NCBI GenBank assembly: GCA_004123355.1
Contig: SCHM01000002.1
Span: 3,348,001-3,412,000 of the forward strand
Length of the DNA stretch: 64,000 nucleotides
Reading direction: 5' to 3'
DNA from: Amphirosellinia nigrospora
Lineage: Eukaryota; Ascomycota; Sordariomycetes; Xylariales; Xylariaceae
The translations under genes were made by a program, and so were the position numbers. The notes beneath the pieces were generated by a model. That model was not told where the DNA came from, ran no database searches, and was given only the letters and a program-made list of their open reading frames with translations. This document shows, in pieces, positions 13,205-23,115 of this stretch. Position 1 is the stretch's first letter; each line of letters opens with the position of its first letter.

Positions 13205-13952
13205 GTGGGATGCTATCCAGAGTTTGGATAATGCTCGGTCCTTGTTCCATTTGTCTATTCGTTACAGCTTATTTCTAAGTAGTTGTCTTTTCGCTTTTTC
13301 TCTATTTCTGTTACCTCGACATCAGTTTTCTAATTAGGCAAAGTGAAATAATTTCAATAATAGCCAAGGCTAGATTGCTCAAGTCGATTTAACTGTTAGT
13401 GCATCCTCCGAGCTGACTTTAACGGAGTTCGGTGCCGAAGCTGACCAGCACTGTCCCGTAGCTCGTGTGACTTCAAAGAAAGCAGGCTAGCAATTACACA
13501 TCCTGGTCGAATTTTCTGGTGGTGACGGTTGCTGACACTTGCTCCAAGTACGATGCGTGTGCTTCTGGTATTGAAGCGACAAGTCTAGCCTTTCATATAC
13601 ATTATTACGGCAACACAGCCATATTAAAGAAAATCGAACACATCATTGTAGAGCACCCAGCTTGCAAGTAGAGGACATCACTATCCCCGCCATATATCCA
13701 TCGAGATTACTACTCTTTCAATAGCGTCCTTCTTTTTCAAGAGCTCCTAGGGCACGTACAAAGCCTGAGACATTGAGACTACCTATAGACGTTGTGCTCC
13801 TCAGCCCAGTCGACGTTGAAAAACTGGAGCGGCTATGGCTTCCCCACCCCGCCCGCGCCTCCCAACTTCGACTTTCATCGTCAACATCTACTCCGCATCT
13901 TCTTACCCTCACGTCTTCTCTCCCGTCCCATTCGCGTGGCGTAGAACTTGCC
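13205..13952. other. Intergenic, P450 promoter side
   Basis: This is the gap between the GTPase end and the P450 start. The last 150 bp, CT-rich and just before the ATG at 13953, look like a fungal core promoter and leader. An open frame begins at 13773 upstream of the P450 ATG, but the membrane anchor starts at 13953. Confidence 0.4.
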
Positions 13953-15648
13953 ATGGCTATCCTTCAAATCCTTTTAACGACAGTGCTTTTGGCCGCCCTG
14001 CTGACCATCGGAGGTGCTATACGCCGTTTGTTCCTCCACCCCTTGGCTCATATTCCTGGCCCGAGACTTGCGGCTCTCACCTGGTGGTATGAATTCTATT
14101 TCGACGCCATTCAACCCGGCCAATATGTCTTCAAAATCCAGGAGCTGCACAAACAATACGGTAAGCCCAATACGTGCGCACGTGTGGTTCACAGCGCAGC
14201 ATCATTGATCTACCTCGCAGGACCAATCATCCGGGTCACCCCGGACGAGATTCACATCTCTGATGTTGGATTCCTCGATACCATTTATGCCCCTTCTTCG
14301 TCCCCGAGAGACAAGTATGAGTACCAACTGAGATCTTTGCGGGTTCCCGGTGGAGTTGGCACTAGTCCCAGTCTTGAGGTCCATCGCAAACGACGTGAAG
14401 CTCTGTCTCCATTCTTCAGCAAACGCAATGTGGTCTTCCTTGAGCCGACGATTACCGAAAAAGTTCAACAGATTTGTCAATTGCTTTTGAAGCATGCCTC
14501 CGAACAGACGCCAGTCAATCTTTCGGATGTGTTCTTCGCCTTCTCCAATGAGTAAGATCCCTTCAAATTCGGGCGAAGAATGATCCTAACAGAGGCTAGT
14601 GTTGTCAATAACTTCTTGTTCTCTCAGAGGACAGACATCCTTTCGGATGAACAGAAAGCCGCCACATTACGCCATAACAGCTACGAGCTCATGATGGGAA
14701 TTAATCTCAACAAGCACTTCCCATTCATTCCCGACTTCCTAGAATCTCTCCCGAAATCCATCAGCAGGCCTATCATGCCACCTGGATTGCTTGATATGCT
14801 AGACCTATTTGATGTATGCGTTGCCCTGAAAATTAGCGGCATGGTGTTCTAATACTAAAGACGCAGCGAGTCCGAGCCGAACTAGTAGGCATCAAAGCCA
14901 AAGCTTCAGGGGCCGGTAGCGATTCGTCGAGTGCAAAATCTGTATATTATACTGTGCTCGACAATCCTATTTTGCCCGCACCAGAGAAGGCTTTGCTCCG
15001 GCTTGAGCAAGAAGGTGCACTTCTGGTTTCGCAGGAACTGAATCACCAGCCAAGTCCCCAACATGATATTCTACCCTACTAGCCAATACAAGATCATGAG
15101 CAAGCTACGGGAAGAACTCAGCACCGTCGCACAACCAGCGTCGTGGACCCAACTTGAGCGACTGCCATATCTCACCGCGGTCATCGAGGAAGCTCACCGT
15201 CTCTCCTTCGGTGTCACGGCCAGAACAGCACGTATCGCTCGGGAAACACTTGTATACACACCTACATCTCATGCAGCTTACTCTTCGAACATTGGAAAGT
15301 CCTTTAAGATTCCGCCGGTACTCCCATGAGCACAACTACCTTGAGCGCCCATACCGCACCGAGTGTTTTCCCCGACCCATTCGTCTTCGATCCGGAACGC
15401 TGGCTCGGTGACGAGGGCCGCAAGCTCCAGAAATACCAGATGTCATTTGGTAAAGGCAGCAGAAAGTGCCTTGGCATCGAGCTGGCACGTGCCGAGATGT
15501 ATCTGGTGACTGCAGCGCTGGTTCAGGGCTTTGATATGAAATTGTGGAAGACTGAGGCGAGCGATGGAGCGATGTGGTTCATGATTATCATGTTTCAATG
15601 CCAAGCATTAAGTTCAAGGGGTTGGAGGCTACGATGACTGCCCTGTGA
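13953..15648 (+). CDS. Cytochrome P450, frame broken as read
   Basis: This is a microsomal P450 monooxygenase, closest in pattern to the trichodiene-oxygenase-like (CYP58/65) group. An N-terminal anchor (ILLTTVLLAALLTIGGAI) is followed by HPLAHIPGPRLAALTWWYEF. Four exons are joined by introns at 14161-14220, 14552-14599 and 14814-14866. Motifs in order: I-helix AGTES (about residue 306), ExxR as EEAHR (about 357), PERW (FDPERWL, about 428), and the haem loop FGKGSRKCLG with its Cys ligand (about 446-455). The natural end is SIKFKGLEATMTAL, stop at 15648. The last exon changes frame about four times (near 15030, 15062, 15320 at CCGCCGG, and 15560), each time with the sense of one missing base. 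All catalytic motifs are intact, so sequence errors are as likely as decay. Confidence 0.8.
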
Positions 15649-16400
15649 GGAAGTGCAACCTGGTTTCAATGGCTACGTATTAATCACTCAGCAAAGAATT
15701 GGCAACTTTAGATCATTGACTTGCTGTCACAAGGGCTCAGATAGAGGGTTTGGAATGGATTCAGATTGAGTAATAAGCAACTATGATGCCAAAGGGGCCA
15801 TATAGATCTAAGTTTCTTATTCCCTCGAAGGGAGGATTCGTGCCCTTTTATGCTTAGAATTCTCCCTTTTTTCCCTACAGCTTCGCGGACCTCTACGGGA
15901 CCGAAAACTAGAGACCTGTGTAGCCGGAGACTGAATGTCCCGGTGTTCGAGTTCAGCTTCGGTATCTGCTTGAGACTCGCAATAACCTCGTACGACTGCT
16001 TCAGCCTCGTAGGGTAGTATCTAGCGAACTCCGGGTGGCAGTCCGTGTGGCACTGTATTGCACACTTAGCCAGATCCGGGTGACACTTGCACAGTTGCAG
16101 GTAATGAAAACGATACTTTGGGAGTCTCAATCGTACAGAAACTTATATTGACTTGAAAGTTGTGATACTGAGTGACTACATCTGTGCTGTTGAGAGCAGC
16201 TCTTCATGCCTACTTTAAACTGGTAATGAGTGTTACGAACCAGCATTGCAGGAACTCCGCAGGCGGGTTGGCAGGCCCTAGGAATGAGAAGCTGTGGATT
16301 CAGCTTCGTATCACGGAGGTATGGATAGTAAAGATCGAAGTAAAAGATAACATAAAATGTTGTCCAGCAAGTTTAAGCTGAATAAAACTAGTTATTATTT
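15649..16400. other. Intergenic
   Basis: No gene was recognised between the P450 end and the AT-only block. The open frame at 15708-16130 (minus) is Cys/His-containing but fits no family I know, so it is not called. Confidence 0.4.
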
Positions 16401-16633
16401 CTAAAAATAATTAAAGAAAGATTTTATAATATTTGTAAAAAAATAATAAATAATAAATAATAAAATAAATAAAATAATAAATAATAAATAATAAATAATA
16501 AATAATAAATATAATAATAATAATAAATAATAAATAATAATAATAATAAATAATAAAAAAAAATAAAAAAAAAAATAAAAATAATAATAATAATAAATAA
16601 ATAATAAATAATAAATAATAAATAATAATAATA

Positions 16634-16669
<36 letters not shown>

Positions 16670-16855
16670 TAAATAATAAATAATAAATAATAAATAATAA
16701 ATAATAAATAATAATATAATATAAATAATAAATAATAAATAATAAAAAAATAATAATAATAAAATAAATAATAAATAATAAATAATAAATAATAAATAAT
16801 AAATAATAAATAATAATAATAAATAATAAATAATAATAATAAATAAGCTTTTTAT
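16401..16855. repeat. (TAA)n / (TAAATAA)n low-complexity block
   Basis: About 455 bp consist almost only of A and T, built from TAA and TAAATAA units (plus-strand view) with short A-runs near 16555-16575. No G or C occurs over most of the block. Any open frame through it is an artefact that reads as Tyr/Leu/Ile. It ends abruptly at AAGCTTTTTATTATACACGCG. LINEs in fungi and other eukaryotes can end in TAA repeats, but no reverse transcriptase lies on either side here. Confidence 0.95.
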
Positions 16856-18885
16856 TATACACGCGAGGTAAAATAGCTATTGTTAGTTTTTAGCGCGCCT
16901 TTGGCGGCTCTATTAAAGGATTAGCTAGTAGGCCTAGGGTGTTATGGCAAAGGGTAGAAAGAGGGGAGTGGCTTAAGTAAAAGCGGCATCGTTCAGAGCA
17001 GGAGGAAAGCATGCCCTGTATAGGCTCGACCGTTCTATGTCTTTTAATACGGTATATTATTAGGGTCGACGAGTCGATGGCGAAACGGAGGCCCAGCGGC
17101 TATGAGGAAAGGCGAGACCGCCGCACCGCTACGATAAGTTAGCAGACGCCTTCGTACCGAGTTATTAATATTGTAATGTAACTGAAACTTCATATATAGT
17201 TCTTAACAGGTCAGAGCCGTTAATTTTCTGATTATTAATATAAAAGTTTTGTCCAAAATATAGGTATAAATGTCAGAATTTATACGAAGTGTTTCCGGTA
17301 TAAGTTATCGTGATTGCACAACGAAGAAAACCGCAATCGATGTAGCAGAAACTGCATCTCTAGAATGTATGTGGCCATGGGCCCACGCCCATTAACCCCT
17401 GCTCCCGGTGTTATTATGTAGCGTTCCGGGACAATTAAGAACTCCACAGTACTTTTTATTCTTCTATAAATCCTCGCGCCCTTAACAACAACTTCCCACC
17501 ATTATTCGTTCTCTGAAACTAACTATCACCATAAGCAACTAACATTCTGTTTGTGTTCATAATCCCTCACTACTATTTTGATCTGTCACGAACCTTGCAG
17601 AGGTAGGGTGCAAACATCTGTTGTTGCACAGAGGACCAGTGAAGTCATCTCCGTGGGCTCTACGTGACTATATGGCTATATACGGGGGAGTCTCTTTGTC
17701 TTCCTCTTGATCCCTGTTCTCCTGATCACCTCAGAGATGAGAGCTCCATGCTATGGAAATGGATTAGGTTGATGAGACACTCTGCATTAAAATAACGTAA
17801 TCCTACTTCTCGCAATACCGATTTTACTATCAGGCCAGCTAGTGTAATAACTAGCGTAAATTTCGGTTTAGAAGACAAATCACTACTTGGCGTCGAGCAG
17901 CTATATTCTCTCACGATCCTCACGACAGGGGAGTACGCCAAATTTATTTAGCACATCAAAGCCCTAGTTAGAGACGGTACATATAGAGGCACTGCGAGTT
18001 ACCCTCATGAAAGATACTTCACGTTTGTTGAGATATGTTGAAACTTTAGGTGTATTATGGTTTTATGAGCTTTGGCTATAGAAAGCGGTCGTAAATTTCA
18101 TAGCGAGCTTGATTTTCTCACTGCTGTACACATGGCTACGTTTCATAATTTCCCTTTCGACACATCTTCACTGAGTAGTCGAGGTTTGTCATCTCCACCG
18201 CTCAAGTAAATCCGCTGTGGGCATGTGTTTCTTGCATTTGTACTGGCCTACCACTCCCCGAAGACAGCTTTCTCGGCGACGTCGTAATTCCTTCGCCCAA
18301 TTCTGGGGGCACCTGACCACACAAGTGGTACATATATTCTCAAGAAATCAAGCGAGTTTATATCTACATCTCTACGCCTGGATATAGATCATAGCCTCTT
18401 ACTCCATCTCTAAAAGTAAACACAAGAAGCCTGGTAGAGACGTACACACGTAACTAAAATCCTAAGGCTGTGTGGTTCACTAATAATATCTATCACCAAG
18501 CCCTGATAGATAGATAGCAGAAGCTATTCACCGCAGACGGGGCCCAGTTGACCCACAGCGAAATCGAAGCCACAAAACCACAACACTGTTCATAAATAAC
18601 TTCTCTCACTTGCTTTATTCCCACCCCTCCTTCTTCTCATCTACATCTTTTTCTATGCTCTCATCCTCTGGCATAAGAAACGTACAACCGCCACTGGAGC
18701 TAGCTGCAATCACTCTTCGCTCTTTACGATTGATTGCCTATAGTCGATCTTTAGCCGCTCTCGTCAAAATTATTCTTCTACTGCCGGCACTGCGAAGGAC
18801 AAAGTAGCCTTCTTTGCGACTAATGTTCACGAGACAATATCTTCCACTCTTACTGGTCTGATTCTCGTGTCATCCACAACTGGCG
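16856..18885. other. Intergenic with a possible repeat fragment
   Basis: The first 300 bp (16856-17160) are GC-richer and sharply different from the AT block beside them, with an open stretch but no family pattern. They could be the remaining end of a mobile element. The rest to 18885 is ordinary mixed sequence. A CT-rich region around 18600-18700 may be the promoter side of HMG gene B. Confidence 0.35.
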
Positions 18886-20669
18886 ATGTCGGCTGTTGTT
18901 GGTGATCGTTACGACGCCATGATGGTGCTCTGGGCGCGGTTATCGACCCAAGTCAATGGTTCAATTACAACCATTACATTAACCGCGGCAGAGTTTGACA
19001 GTCTGCACGACGATGGAGAAGCCCTCTTTTTGTATAGTTCTATGTAAGTCTCTTCATTTTTGTTCTTGAAGTCCCAATGATTCAACACCACTTTACTCTC
19101 CGACTTGCTTTCCATCGCGAGTTAACCGCATCCCTGCGCATCGCCATTTATAGCTTTGCTACTATTTCTTTATCAGTGGTTTGTCCACGAAGGCGACTCG
19201 CACATATGAAGCCCCTCATCACTGTTTAGTGTATTTGTCCATTCTGCCAGAAGCCTAGTTACTCATAGCATATGCGGATTCTAAAGCGATAACTACACGT
19301 CCTCGTCTATGTTGCTTTTTTATTTCCCGATCACCACTAACCGGAAAATAATAGGGCTCTCATGAATAAAGTAACCGAGTTTGTTGCCGACACTTCGAAC
19401 CCCAATGTGGTCTTGCTAGGGAATCCCGAAGAAATGCAGCACACAACGGGTTCAGTCATCACACGTTTTCCGGGAAGTAGGCTACGTATGCTTTGGCGTA
19501 CCTTTGACAGCCGGGTTGGACCATCCAATTTGGCTATGCCGCACAACAACACCGTCGGCAGAATAAGCACGGCGAACGGCTATAACAATCCGGGAGCCAT
19601 GAACTTTCTCAATCATATATCAATCAAGAAGCCCAACGTTCTTCCGATTTCCGCATGGCTGTCCACACACCCGCCCAAGTATCTTCATCACCACTAAAAG
19701 ACAATTATTCGGAGGCCGTTCCCTCTTCATCCCGGAAGAGAAAAGCCCCAGATCATGCTCAACAGAGTAACGCCAGTACGGGCTAGAGTCTCATTGGCGC
19801 TCTAAGTGGGCAAGCTGTAGGATCCAACTCAGATTATGAAGAAGCGGGCAATAAAGACACGGTGCCAAACCCAAAGAAGCCGAAATCTAACAATCCAAAG
19901 CCTATGAACTCGTACCTTCTATTCCGGCAGGATTATACCAGACGCGAGAGATCCCAGCATCAAAGGGTAGTGTGTACGTGAGAACTTCCGAGAAGGTACT
20001 TCAGCATAATACTAATTAAATATATTTTCAGCCAGCGAGACGTCCCAAATATGGAAATACATGTCTGAAGAGCAAAAGGAGCCCTGGAGGCAACAGGCTC
20101 GTGACCTTGCAACGAAGCAGAAGGAAATGTGTCACGATAGCAACCCCAGCGCGGCTAAGGATCAAGCGCCGCCAGCACCCACGGCGGTTCAAGCACCACG
20201 ACGGCAACAGACTCCAGCACATAACCATCCAACTTCTAGTCCACCAATAGTGCATCAGACCGAAAATCCGGATTCTTTTACTTTACAGCCTAACCAGACT
20301 CATCGCGAGGATGTCCCTCAGTTCACTGCCGCTCATTCATTTTCATCCCAGGAATTCCAGACATATCAAGCCCTGCTCCCGGAGGCCTCTTACGATCCTT
20401 ACGTGGACCTGCAGAAACAAGAGGATGTATCTAAACCCCATATTGAGCATGATGAGGCCAACCAGCCGCAGAATGAGCAATTCATCCGAGGTTTGGATGA
20501 TCTATACTTCCCAACCTTCCCAAACTCACCTAATCAATACGGTGAGCATAACGAAGCTCCTTGGCTGCAGCATGATGGGCCTGCCCAGGGCCAAAACTCG
20601 CAGGATAAAGTGAATTTGTCGGATAATCATCTTGATGACATGGATGCTTCTCGGGAGCCCAGCCGATGA
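18886..20669 (+). CDS. MAT-type HMG-box protein B
   Basis: This is a second MAT1-2-1-like HMG-box gene. Exon 1 (18886-19043) starts MSAVVGDRYDAMMVLWARL. Intron 19044-19354 joins to NKVTEFVADTSNPNVVLLGN, similar in style to the N-terminal region of MAT1-2-1. The HMG box is NNPKPMNSYLLFRQDYTRRE, then intron 19974-20031 (58 bp, GTACGT...CAG), then SETSQIWKYMSEEQKEPWRQ. The intron splits a serine codon after base one (T^CC), exactly as in gene A. A basic patch (SSRKRKAP) precedes the box. A long Gln/Pro/Asp-rich tail, possibly activating, runs to 20669. Problems as read: one frame change between about 19520 and 19590 (sense of one missing base) and one in-frame TAG near 19787. The TAG could sit in an unrecognised intron (GTATCT near 19670 to CTAG near 19789). 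Confidence 0.65.
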
Positions 20670-21330
20670 TCAGAGTGGTCACCAGGAACCGTCTGTCTAG
20701 CATCACGAAAGAGTCTCAACTTGCTAGAGGGCACGGAGGGAAGGGGAAGATCTTGATGTTGGCAGATATACCTGCTCGTTTCTTATCGAGGGCCTCTACG
20801 TTCGGTTCTTCGAAACAGGCAGGAGTATATATGGTTTGAGAGGTCTTGGAACTATTGCCTCTACTATTCATTGGCCAATTGGAAAGCGGAAAGGTAGCTT
20901 TTCTGCTCTGGTTGAAAGGGGGGGTGTTGGACGGATACATAATGGTTTAGCTTATATGATAATGGGGAAACCCGGGGAATTTTAGGACGAGGAATAGGGA
21001 CGAGGTTGATTTAGAGCACACCGTAGCAACAAGCCAGCACGTGATACTTTTATTTCTTACCTTGTTTGAAACAAGCATAACCTAAATGGATAAATTGGTG
21101 TCACTTTGCACGATTTGAATGATGATTCAAAACAGCGCACTAGTAAGACATCGGGGGTATCCTAGACTACCTACATATAGACTAGCGGTAGTGGGGTTAA
21201 GGTCAAGTCTAATGGGCCAAGGCACGACCCCACCATCAGCTCATGTCATGCATGTCATGTCATGTCGTTATCTTGTCATGATTTTCAGCCAACATCTTCC
21301 AACCTTGGGGCTGTATGTAGCTTCGGCAGT
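20670..21330. other. Intergenic
   Basis: No gene was found between HMG gene B and the methyltransferase. A CATGTCATG-type direct repeat (GTCATGCATGTCATGTCATGTC, about 21244-21266) lies 65 bp before the methyltransferase ATG. Confidence 0.45.
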
Positions 21331-22598
21331 ATGAGTAGGAAACAGTCATTCGTTTACTGCGAGGGCTCGCCGTCGTGGAACCCGGAGACCTACCTCGCCG
21401 ATGCCGAACTACACGCGCGCGCCGAAGCGCACCTGGCCGGAAACGACTTGAGATCCGCCATCACGACATCCTTCTCGCTGCGCAAGTCCGACACCTACGT
21501 CTACCACGCCATAGTCGCTGTCACGCTGCCCCAAGTCCAACAGGCCGTGTCCCTAGGCGGCGCGCACGGCTTGCACAGCTGGTACTACGCCGAGCCGGCC
21601 GAACCCACGAGCGCCAGCGCACCCGAGTCGGAACCGCAAGCACCACCACCGCAACCCGATATAGACGCCTACCTCTCCATCTTCCTCCCCTCCAACGCCG
21701 CCGCGACCGCGCTGAAGAACTTCGCCGCTAACGCAAAGAAGGGGTCCCTCCGCCGCGAGACCGGCACATATCTGACCTCGAGGCGATACATCCACCCAGC
21801 CCGAAACGCCCTCGCCAAGCTGCCGCGCGCCAAGCCCTCGCGGCCGGCGCCCACGAACCCATACCTCACCTTCCTGGCCTGGACAAGCCGGAATCTAGAA
21901 TGGGTGGGCCCGAACGCGTCGTCGGCGCGCGGCCGCCCGTCCTCCCACCACGTCCTTCCCGTGCTGATGCACCACTTCGGCTGCGTTTGCCCGTCGCACG
22001 AGGCCCTCGAGATGCTGCGCGCCCTCGCCGACGGTCGCGAGATCATCGACGTCGGGTCGGGGAACGGGTACTGGACGCGCATGTTGCGCGACTACCACGC
22101 CTTTCACGCCCAGGACACCCCATGTCCAAGTCCAAGGCGAGGCCTCCTACCGCCCTTCCGCTCGTCACGCCCGTCGATAGCGCCCAGTCGAGCTGGCGCA
22201 CCAACTGGGTGCCCGACACCCTGATCGCCGACGGCGCCGCCTACCTCCACACTACTCGTGCTGGCGCTGAGGAAGCCGTACTGCTCCTCGTCTACCCCAT
22301 CGTTGGGGGCGGCGTCGCTGGCGGTAGCGAGGGCGGCTTCACGCGCCGCATGTTGGACGCCTACAAAGGCGACACGGTCGCCGTCGTCGGCACCCAGAAT
22401 CACAACGGCTACACCGGCTTTCGGAATATGACCATGGACGAGTTCATGGCCCGGGAGCACGGCGGCGAGTGGGTCAAGGTGGTGCAGGTGCCATTGCCCA
22501 GCTTTCCCGGCAAGGACGAGGCCCTATACGTCTTCCAGCGAGGTTCGAGAGCACCGTCGAGTGTCGAGGCCGAGACAGCGCACCCAGGAACCAGTTAG
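21331..22598 (+). CDS. SAM-dependent methyltransferase-like protein
   Basis: This is a fungal protein with an N-terminal helical region (from MSRKQSFVYCEGSPSWNPET) and a C-terminal Rossmann methyltransferase-like domain. SAM-binding motif I is DVGSGNGYWTRML at about residues 236-250. Later strands include SSWRTNWVPDTLIADGAAYL, a hydrophobic strand ending in a glycine run (EEAVLLLVYPIVGGGV), and GDTVAVVGTQNHNGYTGF. It is a single exon. The frame changes once between about 22090 and 22170 (C-rich GACACCCCATG or nearby), with the sense of one missing base; restoring phase would give about 422 aa. Base composition is strikingly GC-rich (many GCC/CGC codons) against its neighbours. The substrate is unknown, and no biosynthetic backbone gene is adjacent. 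Confidence 0.65.
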
Positions 22599-23115
22599 CC
22601 AAGGTAAGGAAAACACACGACCCCAATCCACCCCCAAGAGAACAGGGACGTCCACGGCCGTACATATATATAGCTGTCGCTTCTTTGGCATGTGAGCATA
22701 TCGCCTCATCTTCCCTTATCGTGCACGATACAGACAGAACTGCCTTGGGTTTGTCAAGTAACGCACAAAGCCTACCGCGCCATCAGGACTTAGAGCCGCT
22801 ATACAATCGTAGGTAACGCAAGAGATTTATTACGCACCACCATCCGAGCTAGCTAAAGTATTTACATCCCATCGATTCTGTCCATCATGTCTTCATTGCT
22901 AGACTCCCTTTTTCTTGTTTTTGGCCCATCATGTCACGCGAGCCGTTTACCTTCCAACACATTCATCTGTTCGCCATATTACATACACCAAGACTGCAAC
23001 GCACTGAGCTGCCTTGGTTCGAATCATATAGCACTTGGCCCCTCACCTGACGACGTATAGCCCCGTACTTTCTCAATTTCGTTACAGGTATTACCAGAAA
23101 CTCTGTGCCGGCACA
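22599..23115. other. Intergenic between convergent genes
   Basis: This gap lies between the 3' ends of the methyltransferase (+) and the caspase-like gene (-). It holds presumably both transcript ends; no poly(A) signal is distinctive. Confidence 0.45.

Noticed and set aside
13773-13952. Upstream extension of the P450 start to 13773
   Set aside because: The added residues are Ser/Thr/Pro-rich and precede a normal membrane anchor starting at the ATG at 13953.
16401-16862. 153-codon minus-strand open frame rich in Tyr, Leu and Ile
   Set aside because: It is only the reading of the A/T-only simple repeat.
23010-23030. tRNA-like TTCGAATC box
   Set aside because: The T-stem does not pair and no acceptor stem or anticodon arm can be folded around it.
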